From Amorphochlora amoebiformis (taxonomy: Eukaryota > Cercozoa > Chlorarachniophyceae), in assembly GCA_054601695.1 (NCBI GenBank), contig BAAHQB010000059.1:806001-870000 (forward strand): 64,000 bases of DNA, in the 5' to 3' direction. The position numbers were made by a program, and so were the translations under genes. This document shows, piece by piece, positions 1 through 18,680 of the stretch (its first letter is position 1; each line of letters opens with the position of its first letter). The notes beneath the pieces are model-generated. The model searched no databases. It was not told the DNA's origin and saw nothing but the letters and a program-made list of their open reading frames with translations.

Positions 1-71
1 ATTTCAGCGCATCACCGCGATTATAATTATTGAATTATAAAACAGCGCGAGACTGGCCGCTGGCTTGTCTG

Positions 72-706
72 TCATCGTAGGTGTGATCCCACGGTCAGCC
101 TCTCCTTAGGTTTCTTTCTATCGACATCCTCCTTCTCCTCCTTGGTCGGTTCGAAAAATACATCCTCAAAGTACTCCTTAGTTAGCAGCGGTCGAGAGCT
201 CCCAGATTTCTTCTCCTTGCTGGCTGTAACATTATCTAAATTACCTTCCCCCCCGTTCCCTTGCACACTTAGCAGTGCCTGCAACCCGCCCTTGCCATGG
301 ATCTTTACCCCCATTTCCTCGTCCGGCTTCTCCTTAAGGGGACTCTCCATATCTAACTTACACTCGCCGCCTTGGTTGGGAATGGTATATCTACAAAAGT
401 AGCCTTGCTCGCTCAGAACTAGGAGCTCTCCGTCACCGAACGCGACGACAGTTCGGTACGAGGACTCCTGATTTCAATTATATTGTTGATATTTTCGTTT
501 TTGTGGTGAGGGAGTAAATGTATACGAATGTGTCTTTATGTATATATGAATATTTCATACGTACATATATTTAATATATATATATATATATATATACATA
601 CTACATTACATTAACATACACACAATACATGCTACATCTAATTTTTACATACACAACCTATAAATTTACATATACACATGTACATTATATAGAAGTATAT
701 TTACAC

Positions 707-764
<58 letters not shown>

Positions 765-842
765 TATATATATTCAAATGTAATAGATGCACGACACAAT
801 TATATACTTACTGCATATATGTGTAGTATTATATATTATATA

Positions 843-920
<78 letters not shown>

Positions 921-2724
921 TACATGCATATATTGCGTAGATATGTAACATATATATTATTTATATACATATGTATATATACATATATATGTATAAATGT
1001 ATATATAGCATAGCAGATATGTACATATATACATATAAATTGCATACATGTTATTCGCATACGAAGGGGGATACCTTAAGAGTGACATATGCAAAGTGTC
1101 GTCCAGGCTCCACGATGTCGCTGAGGAGGTTCGGCAAGTACTTTGCGAGGGTGGAGGAGGAAGCCTTTTGTGGCTTGGGGTTGGAATCTTGGACTTTAAG
1201 CTCGAAGATGTGGATGGTGCTCGACGAGCTGAAGAAAACAAACCATTCAAACAATGTATCTAAAGTTCAATAGAGACCCAAGGGTGTGGTGGAGTTCCCT
1301 TGACAGTAGGGGAAAGTTATACCTCGATACAGCGATCAGGCTTGAGCTTGGATTGAACGCAATCGAGTGAATCGTTACGGGATAACTACCCGATCATCCG
1401 ATGCACACAGAACAAAATTCAGTATGCTAAACTCTAAAACATTCGAATAATTAGCAAAATTTGTCCACCTTCCCCGCCGAAACGTGTGCAGCTTGGTTCC
1501 CTCGGGTACCGAAAACACTCGGATCACTGTGCCTTGCGTCGAGGCTGCGGCCAGCAGGGTCCCCTCGGCGTTCATGCTCAAGTTTTGCACGGGGTTGTTA
1601 CATGCGTTGATCTTGGAGTGCAGCTAGGAGAGAGAGAGATAGAGATATACAATGAGGGGAAGGAACATAAAGTTTTTCCTTGTGTCATGATAATATGAGT
1701 AAATATTACAGAATACGAGTGTGTCTTGTACCTGACAATTGATGACGTCGTATACAAGTATCTCGCCTTTTGAATCATGACCGGGTAGAGCCATAAATCC
1801 GTTCCGGATGTTGGTCGAGAGTGCGATCACTCCCTTCTTGTTGGGTGTCGTGCGCAGGGTGTGGAGCATGTAGAGGGTTTCTAGATCGAAGATGTGGATC
1901 TTGTTCTCCAACACGGCCACAAGCCTACCATAAAGCTCATGTAAGGGTGAAAGGGGGTAAGGGGGTACGCCATCCTCACGTTCGGGGTGGACCAATAGGG
2001 CGAAGGAATCCAGGGTGTGTTTTATTTCTATGTTTTTATGTGTGGGGAGGCAGGAATTATATATAAATATGTATATAATTCGTTATCAAACCATCCCACC
2101 AAAAATTATTTCTTTCTTCTAAATGTCATCACCGCTTTCTATTCATCTTGACATTCAATATCGTCCCCGCAAAGTCGAGCTCGCAGATAAACTAAGTACA
2201 AGATGAAAACAATCATGGTTTCTCGCTGTACTGCAAGCTCGTCACCATTAGTGGCATTTTCGCCGGAAAGATCACCTTTCGTGTCTTCGTATTAAACATA
2301 CGAATCCTCCTCGGGGAGAAAGCAGCTTCCTTACCCGACCCCACCTATTGCCAACAGTTCATCCGAGATGGAAAAATCAGAGAAAAATAAAGAAATATAT
2401 TGCCGAAAGATGCTGTTTCGATTTTGGGGGGGGGGGGTGGATAGACCAGGGCCACCAAGCTTGTCGAAAACAACATCTCCACAAACTGTATGCTTCCATC
2501 CACTGACCGAAACCAAATCAGACACAAACGCATTCTTAGCACGGTTTTGAATTACCCGCCTGGAAGCACTTTTTGAACGGGTTGCATCGGTAAACTCGAA
2601 AGCCCCGGCCGCTTCCAACCGTAATCAGGCTGAAAACCTCGTGACATTCAGAAATTAAACTCTGAGATACTATTTTGACATCGTACCTGCAATCTTGGTT
2701 GAAGCCTACCGAGAGATTGTCCAT
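72..2724 (-). CDS. ATG18: ATG18/WIPI-family (PROPPIN) autophagy WD-repeat protein
   Basis: Ten exons: 2687-2724, 2556-2629, 2447-2502, 2276-2344, 2133-2191, 1924-1732, 1623-1469, 1385-1323, 1228-1075, 467-72; phases join without a stop into about 418 aa. Family hallmarks are visible in order: FNQDC near the N-terminus, RGFRVYRCNPF, VEMLFSTSLVALVG, FSPRRIRMFNTK, ILNVKMNRKR, the LHTLRTTPN block, GTVIRVFSVPEGTKLHTF and the phosphoinositide-binding FRRG (about residues 211-214), then SLAKYLP/EPGRHFAYV-type blade 7. Family knowledge: seven-bladed propellers that bind PI3P/PI(3,5)P2 at phagophore and endolysosomal membranes. The last about 90 residues are charged and family-atypical. The start at 2724 sits directly before FNQD; an in-frame ATG at 2904 could add 60 residues but looks like leader. 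Divergent from the MINDY gene. Confidence 0.93.
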
Positions 2725-3064
2725 CTCATGTGCTCCTTCCGGTTGGTGAAGCCTTTGCTTTGCTAGAGAGTCTCTCTGAGGTGTGGAGACTCGGTGAGAC
2801 TTTCGGGATTCCCTTGGATTTGCTGTTTTTGGAATGTAGAGACTTCCAGGGATCCGTACAGATCTCGGTGTGGTCTCCGAAAGGACGACGACCCGATTGG
2901 CCAATGGATGATAAAAAGGTCAGTGAACGAGTGGGCACTTCCCCTCATCCATCCCCTTCGATGATCTGACTTCCCATCCTCCGGATATATCTCTGGAATA
3001 TTAAAAATTTCGGAATATGAGGCAATTTAATGAATGTTTACGTCATTCCTCACTATGTTTACAG
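2725..3064. promoter_or_regulatory. Divergent intergenic region between ATG18-like and MINDY-3-like genes
   Basis: About 340 bp of ordinary-composition DNA, free of the TA microsatellites that fill most spacers here, separates two genes transcribed away from each other, so it probably holds both promoters. A plus-strand ATG at 2904 is followed by a GTCAGT donor-like site at 2919; spliced to the acceptor before 3065 it would add five codons to the MINDY protein. No TATA element is convincing. The regulatory role is inferred from position only. Confidence 0.4.
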
Positions 3065-4269
3065 ATGGTCCTAGAAAATCCAGCCGGCGCCAGTCAAGCC
3101 GCCCGTACCGGTACAAATAGACTCTCCGACAATGACAGTGACGATCTTGCTAGGGCGATGGCCATTTCCGTTGAGCAATCTCCCGTGCGGGCAGGGGACG
3201 ATAGCTCAAGGAACGAAGCGGGCGCGGAGAGGGGGAAAGGAGGCGAGGCGGTGGAAGTGAAAAAAGAATTCAAAAGGCTCGACGAGGCGAGCTTCAAGGC
3301 ATTGTGCGACGGTTTGCATGTGTATATCCTTGCCTAATTCGTAAAGTCGATGTTGGGACGGACTACCACTTTGAAAGGGTCGTCAGGATTGGATAGTATG
3401 GGTTTCAGTCCTAATCCTTGAATATTTAACCTGCACACTTATGAAATTTGCTCGGTTTCTGCAGTAATCTGGCCCGTTGACAAAAACCTCTCCACGATCT
3501 TTGACATCTGGCACGCACAAGGATTCGAGCTCCCGGCGGTCTCCGAGGTTCTCCCTGTCATGCTCTTGTTATGCTGTAAAGCTTCCCTGTTACAGATTCA
3601 TATATCGATTCCCCTTCCTCTTTTTATCCAGTTGACGAGGTTCCCCTCCTTGCCAGGAGGGCGGAACCTACGAGCAGCTGGTTTCGTCCAGTGGCGAAAT
3701 GGCCCATGCGGAATTTTGGCAGCTATCAACGCTTGGGCGATGAGATTCTATCTCTTCGAGGTGTGTGTATCTACATTATGTAAAAACCAAAAATTGTATC
3801 ATTTTGAATATCTTATTTCCTCTATCCTTCTCACCCTCTCGCTCTCCCGTCCCTTCCAGTCCCCCAATGGCGGCAAGAACGGGCTTTCGGACCGCAAGGA
3901 ACCTTCGGGCATGGGGAGGCTGCCAGCTGCAGTTGAGGCCGTCTCCCTAGCAATTGGAGAGGTCTTATTCCGAGCGCGAGGGAATAAGAACAGCGAAGAC
4001 GGGATACTGGTGACCATTGCTGGGGGCACTGGCCAGTGCGCGCTTATGGCTCACCAGAGGAATCTGGGATCAATTTCGGGGAGATATCCCGGGTGAGGGG
4101 GGGAGGGTAAAGACAATGGGTTTTATAGATGGGTTGGGCTTAGAGTGAAATTGTTCTTGGGTTGGAGCACAACGGCGTTCCACTCGTTCATGTTATAAAT
4201 ATACAATTGCAAATTACAAATGTGTATACGTATAAAACTACAAATAATGCCTGTAAGTGTATATATACG

Positions 4270-4330
<61 letters not shown>

Positions 4331-5380
4331 CACATATATATATATGAGAATATTTTATATGATTATAAAATTGTAAATCTACATAAGTAAAATACATTTA
4401 TTTATGAACGGGACCCAGATCTGAATGGTTTACAACCTGTAATTTTTATGTTTTAACACTAAGGTATCGGAAGGAGCTGGAGATACACGTGTGGAAGTCG
4501 CGCAAGGACATCAAACGGCTTGTTGATCGGTTTCTCCCACAGTATATGTGTATGTCCAACAAGCTGCAAAATTCCCTTTTACACATGTTTGGTTGTTCCA
4601 TATTTAGCGCCTGGGGGCACGGTCCTGCTGTTGTACTCGCTAGTGCTCACGCGCGGTGTATCCAGGATTAAGGTTACATCCAAGGCTGGGCTAGGGCGAG
4701 ATTATGAACTTTCTTAGGTTTTCTTATGATGCTGTTTTGCTGTTATCGGTTTTGACTCAGGCTGAGCTGTGGACATCGCATATCGCGACGCTGATAGCCA
4801 ATGGAAATGGGTTTACATTCTGTCTTTGTGTGTCCATGTGTGTGTATCTGTCACTGTGTCTCATTTTCTCTCTATCGCTTTCTCTTTATCGCTTCCCTCT
4901 TCCTGCTCACCCTTATTTCTTTCCTCCTCTTTATCTTCTCTCTCTCTCTCACTCCCTCTTTGCCTCTCCCTCTCTTCCTGTCTCCCTCTCCTCCCTCTTT
5001 CTTAATCTATATTCTCTCTCTCTCTTGCTTTACTATTCTATTTCGCATCTCCGTCTCTCTTTTCGTCTCTATCTCCACTGCCTACGAATCCGGACGCAGT
5101 ATGTGTATGTATAAACTGCAGTAACCGATCTGGTAACTTGAACAATTGCATCATACTCTCACTCTCTACCCTATCAAAACCCTCTTACTCCCCTTTTTCC
5201 CACTACCCTCCCCTCACTTTCGCTTTGCTGTCCAAAAATCTCTCCCCTCACTCCTCAACCCTTTGTGTATCAATTACCATTCAGGTATTGTAACCAGGAA
5301 CTAGTAAATCTTCTTATCGCAGGCCATGCGACGCCTGGAATCCACGACGAGGTTACAGAGCCATATGACTATGTATATCA

Positions 5381-5439
<59 letters not shown>

Positions 5440-5501
5440 GATGATTATACAAATGTTCGTGTATAATATATATATATATATATATATATATGAAAGTATA
5501 C

Positions 5502-5541
<40 letters not shown>

Positions 5542-6565
5542 ATATATGCTATATATATATATATATATATATTTACATGTATTTATATGTATGTATTAAG
5601 GCTATATGATATATAGTATAATAATATAACATTAAGTATTATGTAATATAATTTTACATAATCTAATCTAATATGATATAATATAATGTAATACAATGTA
5701 ATACAATACAATAAAATGTAACATTATAATATAATATAATATAATATAGTGTAGTGTACTATAATATAATACAATACAATATGATATAATAATATACTAC
5801 CATATAAAATAATATAATTTAGTGTAATATTATACAACTAATAATGTAATATAATACAATATAACACTATGATATATAGTATAATAATATAACATATAGT
5901 ATTATGTAATATAATATAACATAATCTAATATAATATGATATAATATAATGTAATACAATGTAATACAATACAATAAAATGTAACATTATAATATAATAA
6001 AATACAATATAGTGTAGTGTACTACAATATAATACAATACAATATGATATAATAATATACTACCATATAAAATAATATAATTTAGTGTAATATTATATAC
6101 TAATAATGTAATATAATACAATATAACACAATATAATATAATATAATATAATATAATATCATATAATAGAATATAATATGTACAATATAATGTAATATAA
6201 TATAATCTGATAGAATAAAGTATAATAATGCATTGTGTAATATTTACAAACAATATATCATAATACATACAAACAATATATCATAATATATCAAACATTA
6301 TAACATCATATGTAATATGTTTACATATATATATATGTATATATCTAGTTATATTTGTATTATGTCCAAACAGGAGAATAAAGACGTCACCCAAGTTTAT
6401 GGCCAGGGTATGTACAGTATGCCCATAATGCATTTATATATATACATATATATATATATATAATATATGAATGTATTTATATATATATATATATATATAT
6501 GTGTTTATACAATATATATATATATAGATGTATATATATATATATACATATATATATACACATAT

Positions 6566-6597
<32 letters not shown>

Positions 6598-7367
6598 CTA
6601 AGAGAGAGAGAGGTCGAGAGTATATTGAAATACACATACATATAAAGTACGTAGGTCTCTATAAGACGTCATTACTTAGGAATAGAAAAGGGGCAGGACA
6701 TCGGATTTTTCCCCCCAAAGCCCTCGGCCGCGCTTCTGGGCAGTAATCTCAAGTCACCCAAATTTCCGATCTGGGTCAGAATGTTACTATTTTTTCCGGA
6801 ATATGATTGGTTTTGTTGTAGGTTTTTTAGACTAAAGTGTTAACAGCGAAGGATATTGGAGGGAGTTTGGATTGGGATTGATTTGTGTTGGGTTCCGAGT
6901 TGGAGTGGGGGTGAGATAGGATTAGGTTTAGGGTTGAGGTTGGGTTAGGGTTGGGGTTTAGATTGAGTTAGGGTTAGGCTAGGGTTAGGGTTAGAGTTGA
7001 GTTTGGGTTGACTGTTGAGAGGGACTTCTTGATGCTTGATTGTAATTATAATATATATAAACATATACATACATATACATATATATATATATACATATGT
7101 GTCTAATGTGTATATAAAATATAAGTATCTCTTTTTTATAATATATATTTAAAAGTATTTATATATATATATATATACGAATTACACACAAATATGTATA
7201 TACAGGTGGTTTTAGCAAAATCGCACTACTCTCTTCTTTTTCTTGACGATGTAAAGGGTATAGATGCATGCCTAACATATTTATATACAATATATATGCA
7301 TATATATATATATATACATATGTTAATATGTAAAAATAGATATATTATATTTATATATTTATATAAA

Positions 7368-7415
<48 letters not shown>

Positions 7416-7582
7416 CATAAGAATGTACCAGAGTATATAAATACACGTATATTAATCTTTATTTAGATATGTATATGTATATACATTACATACCTATGAT
7501 TTAAAGGTTATGTGCCGATGGAAAAAGATGTATTTGCCAAGAACAAAAAGCCGGTACACATATGTATTTATATATTTAGATG

Positions 7583-7622
<40 letters not shown>

Positions 7623-7900
7623 GCATACATATATGTATAGAGAGAGGTTGTAAATTATGTTTATCCTTGCCTATTTTTATGTGTAATTTTTATCTACATA
7701 TTATATTTTAGGAGATGGTATTATGGCATTACAACGGCCTCAACGGGTTAAGATGGTACAAACACACAGAGATATGCTTACAAATAATGTACATATGTCA
7801 TACATGAATAAAGTACACATATGTATGTGTCCAATATACAATATATATATGCATACATATGTATATATATAATATATATATATATTATATATATATATAT

Positions 7901-7959
<59 letters not shown>

Positions 7960-8016
7960 TGTACACATATAAACATAATTATTAGATATATATAATATTT
8001 ATACACACGCACACAC

Positions 8017-8049
<33 letters not shown>

Positions 8050-9257
8050 TATATGTATATATATATATATATTTATATGTATATATATATATATATATAT
8101 CGCGAAATTTATCCAAGAATAAACCATACCCCCAATGAACATCTCCAGGAAAGAACCCAACAACGGCAAAGAAGATGGTACCATGACCGACTTTAAGGGC
8201 TCCAGAGTGGCTAAGGTACGACCAGCCTACCGAGGCCTGTACCGCGAACCTCTAAATACCTACCCAAATTCATCAGGGAAGAGGGAGATTGAGAGAAGGG
8301 GAGAGAGAATGAGAAAGATAGAGGAGAGAGAGAGAGAATAGGAGAGAGAGAGAGATCATGGGAGAGAGGGAGCACATGAGAGAGAGAGAGAGCACAGGTG
8401 AGAGAGAGAAGCACAGGTGAGAGAGAGAGCACAGGAGAGAGAGCGAGAGCACAAAAGAGAGAGGGCGAGAAGAGTTTGCGCCAAGTACCCGAATTCCAAC
8501 CAAATTCCGTCATTCCTAAGCGACTCAACAACCGACAGGCTATCTTAAGGCCTCATAGATGGGCCCATTTGGAAGAGGAGATGCGAAGCAACAGTTCCAT
8601 TCCCGGTATTCAATTGCATAAGAGACAGAAATCAAACACTCATATGTAAATAAGAAGATTTACAGATATGATGATTATAAGGTGTCGGCGCTACCCCAAC
8701 CCCACAGCCCTGGCATTGCCAATCATGCACCTTTAGGTAAATATATACTGACAATATCGTACATATTTATAAATATGTATGTATATACATAAATCATACA
8801 TACATATATATATATATTACATATTCTTTAATAGTATTAACATGTATTTATCTACAGATGTATCTCTTTGTATATATATATATATATATATATGTTAAAA
8901 CTAGCAAATATCTTCATACATATAACATCTAAATCACAATTTATTATGTATACAGCCGCAAAAACACCCGAGGGTGCACCACACAATTCCTACTAGACAG
9001 AATAACTAAAAATACACCCTTGATTCTTCTCTTTTCCTTCTATTGGGCTGGGTGCTGGTGGGTTGGGCTTTAGAAACCCGGCCAACGCACGTAAATGTGG
9101 GATGTGCACACAAGCGAGGGTGAATAACGATCCTAAGCCTTCGGCGCCGTCTCTGTGTGTGTTTGCCATGAGATTGACCGGAAAGCCCCCGAGATATGAG
9201 TTTCAGGTGTGTATGTTCATTGTACATATATGTGTAAAATGTAAAATACATGTGTGC

Positions 9258-9294
<37 letters not shown>

Positions 9295-9416
9295 AAATGT
9301 AAAATTCATGTGTACCTATACATATAAATATAAATATATGTATCTACATACAGAAATTACATGCATGTAAAACACACATGCAGTTCACACATAATTCTTC
9401 ACATGAATATACATAC

Positions 9417-9448
<32 letters not shown>

Positions 9449-9867
9449 GTATAATACACGTATATGTACACAAAACCCAGGTCCAACCGGCGGACGGAAA
9501 GGCGCCGACCCCCAAGCCTAAGGATATGGACCCTTGGATGTGTAAAGGTAAAAGGAGCTACTTTTTCTATTAACACAAGCAGCGATAATTCGCAAACAAG
9601 ATCATAGAGCATCAGAAGTAACGAAGATTGACTATTTATACACACATTCACATACATATCATATATATTATATTTATATACACATATGTGTATATATATG
9701 TATATGTATATGTGCGTACATACTTAATATTATACCTATATAAAATATATATATGTACAGATATATATATATATATATTATATATGCATGTATGTATGAG
9801 TACATATATGCATTATAAATATATATGTATATATATATATATATACATACTATATACACATGTATAT

Positions 9868-9901
<34 letters not shown>

Positions 9902-9959
9902 GTATGTAATATATTCATGTTATACACAGACTTATATACATATGTACATACATATATAA

Positions 9960-9996
<37 letters not shown>

Positions 9997-10076
9997 CACA
10001 AATAGAAATGTGCATGAATTATTATTTATAAATGTACATATATATTCTCATAATATGATTGTGTGTGAGTATGTAG

Positions 10077-10124
<48 letters not shown>

Positions 10125-10231
10125 ATGCACATATATACACATACATGTTAGTGCACATAATTTGTGTTCATTATACATGCTAATAAATACATATAAATAA
10201 ATGATAAGTACACAAACACATATATTTTCTT

Positions 10232-10264
<33 letters not shown>

Positions 10265-10880
10265 GTTTTCATACATATATAGATGTACATATATTCAGTG
10301 TGCACATATCAAAATGTAGCGGCCCGCACCCTTTGTCAGGTAAAAAACTGCCAGAAAGAGGGATTGAGATTACAAAAGGGAGAGGAAAGAACAAAAGGGA
10401 AATCAGAATAGAGAGAAGAGAAAAGGAGACTAGGGGAGAGAGGAACGAAGAAAGAGAAGGATAGAAATTCTGAAATGCCATGGACATATTCCTCGCATGA
10501 TTGCCTATTTTTTCTCTCCTTTGTTGTGATTCTTCAGATGTGCACTTCTCCCCGCCCCAAATCTCAGCCCGAAACATGGATGTGCTCAGCGTGTACCTTC
10601 CGGTAGTTCTGATTTAATCGAAGTTATCTTTTCTGTGCTCTCGTGTTTATGAGTCTGTTACCCTGTGTGTTCTGTCTGCATTTGTATATGTATGGTAAGG
10701 AAATGTACATAAATTTATTATATGTGTATGTTTGTACGCGTGTGTATTTTTTATTTTCCAGGTGTTGTACTTTTAGACTTAAGCATTTACATAAAAATAT
10801 TCTGGGCATGCATATGCACGTTAGCTTATGAGTATATGTTAACTTATATCTTGTTTTGCACGGGTGGACAATCCGTTCGT

Positions 10881-10921
<41 letters not shown>

Positions 10922-11023
10922 TATAAATATATATTCATATACATATACATATACATATATATATATATATCTCATTTATTTTATATATATTACATATATA
11001 TATCTGTATGTATATATTGCAGT

Positions 11024-11066
<43 letters not shown>

Positions 11067-11105
11067 GTACATATACACACGTACATACATACGTTGTGTA
11101 CAACG

Positions 11106-11165
<60 letters not shown>

Positions 11166-12457
11166 ATACATATATTACGTATACATATATATATATATAT
11201 ATATATGTATAATTCATAATAATGTATATCTGTATACACGTATACATCTAATTTCATAAAGACATTCATAGATTTGACCGTAGTTCAGCACTGGTTAATA
11301 CTATCTTCATGTCTTTCTCAGAAATAAGCCAGGGGCATCCAAATGCGAAATATGTGGATCTCCTAACCCTAAGCAGGCGGCGGAGAATAGTCCGTACCAG
11401 GTATCATTGTAATAAACCCTGTTAAATTATGAACATAAAAAACACACATAATATATATACATATATATATATATATGTATGTATGTATATATGTACACAT
11501 TACACTCTAAATAAGAATTCTCTCGCGGTAGAGGTGAAGAGAAGAGATTTAGTAGGAAATCGAGAGAGAAGGGAGAAAGGGAGGAGGAAAAGGAACGAAG
11601 GGAAGAGATCGAGAGGAGAAACTCCTAACCCAACCATACCATCCAACGATCGATCGAATAAACGAGTTAAAATGTATTTATTTACATTGTGTATACATAT
11701 GCACGTAAACCCTGGCCTCCATGCTAGTCCTGACCGGTCTTACACAATTACACAGCCAGTATACATGATCTCACGACTCACAGTATGAACATCTACACTT
11801 CAGAATACATTATCTCACTGGTCGAAACCTACATGTATATACTCACATTGTCATCAAATATTATCGCAAGACCATGTGTCATAGTTTACAGCCAGTATAC
11901 ATAACCTCTCCCTCCAGTGTGTGTCGTGCTCCGTTGTAAATGATCCTCGAGTGCATCCTAACAAGTGTGGAGTGTGTGGGAAGGTTAAGCATATAAAATA
12001 TCTCGTTCTCTCCCTCTCATATCGATAACACAATATGTAACATGTTTAATGTTTGTATGTTTATATGTGCGTATGTAAAAATGTAATGTAGCATATAGAC
12101 ACATGTATATGTGTATATGCATGGTGTATGTATGTTTCCAAAAATATGGATATCATATGCCACATTAATTGATTGAATTATATATAAATATATATATCGT
12201 ATGAGAATATATATATAAATATATGTACATACATATTACTTTGTGTGTATACATGTAAATATATGTACATATCCACCATATATACATATATGTCTACTAC
12301 ATATATACATACATATATATATATATATATCAATATATATATATATATACATATAGATGTAAATATAATATACGTACTACATATGTATATATTTGTATGT
12401 ATCGAAGTATACATACGTTTTTATATAAATGGCATACATATGTATCTATGTTAAGAT

Positions 12458-12497
<40 letters not shown>

Positions 12498-12729
12498 ATA
12501 TAATATAATATACTTTGACGATTTAATCTCTGGTTCTAAAACAAAAACCACAAACCATCAGGTTCGGATGCGTCCAGAACTGTGTACATGGAAGAAGTAT
12601 GAAAGCCTGCCCAAGTCTGTGCGCAAGGCCGCGTATGCTTTCCTGCCTGACCTACTCACGACGATGCATATTCTGTGGCCTCGCACCACGTTGATTTACT
12701 CGGGGTCCCAACCGTCAATGACTACTTAG
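3065..12729 (+). CDS. MINDY3: MINDY-3-like deubiquitinase with UIM and four RanBP2/NZF zinc fingers
   Basis: Twenty-three exons: 3065-3311, 3465-3547, 3632-3760, 3860-4092, 4464-4549, 4608-4672, 4761-4810, 5285-5351, 6374-6407, 6680-6774, 7206-7257, 7507-7553, 7712-7755, 8149-8215, 8539-8605, 8682-8736, 9074-9206, 9481-9547, 10299-10339, 10538-10602, 11322-11400, 11918-11983, 12562-12729; all phases agree, giving 679 aa. Residues 26-37 ([12 protein letters not shown]) match a ubiquitin-interacting motif. The MINDY (FAM188) catalytic domain shows [11 protein letters not shown] (Cys136), [37 protein letters not shown] and KSHYSLLF (His370). After WHYNGL, four zinc fingers follow (about 466-485, 537-556, 568-587, 603-622), then the closing ILWP...SQPSM block seen at MINDY-3 C-termini. 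Family role: cleavage of Lys48-linked ubiquitin chains. TTAGGG-like DNA lies in the intron around 6.9 kb. Confidence 0.92.
4850..5250. repeat. Intronic pyrimidine-rich (CT) tract
   Basis: Long CT/CCT-rich stretch inside the intron between the exons ending at 4810 and starting at 5285 of the MINDY-3-like gene. It could act as an extended polypyrimidine tract, or is simply one of the many polypyrimidine expansions in the window. Open frames across it are Ser/Leu-rich and not coding. Confidence 0.7.
5608..6130. repeat. 263-bp tandem duplication of AT-only DNA in an intron
   Basis: Two near-identical copies, 5608-5870 and 5871-about 6130, offset by 263 bp, each a mosaic of ATAAT/TAATA/ATACA words including the landmark ATAGTGTAGTGTACTA. 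They lie in the intron between exons ending at 5351 and starting at 6374 of the MINDY-3-like gene. (TA)n runs flank the pair. Confidence 0.85.
6900..7015 (+). repeat. Degenerate TTAGGG array in a MINDY-3 intron
   Basis: Run of GGGTTAGG/GGGTTTAG/GGGTTGGG variants inside the intron 6775-7205 of the MINDY-3-like gene. Interspersed mismatches show it is an old interstitial array rather than a chromosome end. Confidence 0.75.
8277..8474. repeat. Purine-rich (GA) tract in MINDY-3 intron
   Basis: Nearly pure GA with GAGAGAGAGCACA-like periodic interruptions, between exons ending 8215 and starting 8539. Open frames here are Arg/Glu or Ser/Leu low complexity and are not coding. Confidence 0.75.
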
Positions 12730-13111
12730 TTTGTTAGGTTCCCAGAGCTCAAACCACCGGCTGCTAAGATAACTTAAGCAATCAAAATCTAGTAAACGTT
12801 CAATGCCTCGGAGATAGTACGGCTTGTACATGTACATGTACACTGTAGAGCATTTAGCCTTAAAAATTAAGTAAATATTAACGATTACATAACCAGATGA
12901 AAAACTCATTCTAGAAGCTAAAGAAGTCCATGATTTACCGACTGCTATTTTCACTCTGTGAATCAAGTTTTTAGTAGATTATTACATGACTCTTCTAGTC
13001 TTGCATGACTAGATCGGACGAATGACTAGATGATTATAGCTTCAGTTAAGTGTTAAGTTAAACGCGCTCAATCCAGTCTGAAGATGAATCCTCTCCACTA
13101 GGCTAGAGCTA
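12730..13111. other. Convergent intergenic region without repeats
   Basis: About 380 bp between the 3' ends of the MINDY-3-like gene (+) and the 118-aa gene (-). It has no TA microsatellite and is dotted with TCTAGT/ACTAGA words, similar in style to 36.5-37.3 kb and 49.5-50.7 kb. An 83-codon minus-strand frame here has no recognisable similarity and no splice context; I see no gene. Confidence 0.5.
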
Positions 13112-17918
<4,807 letters not shown>

Positions 17919-18222
17919 ATCGAGATCCAGGGGCGCCAGGAATGTCTAGGGTTAGGGTTAGGGTTAGGGTTAGGGTTAGGGGTAGTGTTAGGGTTAAGGA
18001 TGTGCGCATGTTATATATATTGAGGTCCAGGGGGCTATGTCTACAGTTAGGGTTAGGTAGGTTTAGGTTTAAGTTTGTATGCATTTTATGTCAAGGGCAG
18101 GGTAGCAGGAATGTCTAGGGTTAGGGTCAGGGTTAAGGTTAGGGTTAGGGTTAGGGCTAGGGTTAGGGTTAGTTGGGGTTAGGGATAATGTTATGTTTGA
18201 GCAAGCACGTGTGCACACACTG

Positions 18223-18275
<53 letters not shown>

Positions 18276-18338
18276 AGCACAGGTGTACACAGTTTATCAT
18301 ATATACACACATATACATATATATATATGTGTATATAA

Positions 18339-18371
<33 letters not shown>

Positions 18372-18436
18372 GTATATATTAATATATACCTATATGTATA
18401 CATTTGTATACATATATAATATATATATATATATAT

Positions 18437-18470
18437 AGTTAATTATGTAATTATTTATGTGTCATATATT

Positions 18471-18510
<40 letters not shown>

Positions 18511-18601
18511 ATTATGTAATTTATTTATGTGTCATTTGTTCACATATATATATATATATATATATATAGTTAATTATGTAATTATTTATGTGTCATATAT
18601 T

Positions 18602-18635
<34 letters not shown>

Positions 18636-18680
18636 TATATATAGTTAATTGTGTAATTTATTTATGTGTCATATATTCAC
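18437..18680. repeat. Four-copy minisatellite, about 65-75 bp unit
   Basis: AGTTAATTATGTAATTATTT followed by ATGTGTCATATATTCACATA and a (TA)n spacer is repeated at about 18437, 18507, 18569 and 18641, with small substitutions and differing TA lengths. Confidence 0.85.
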
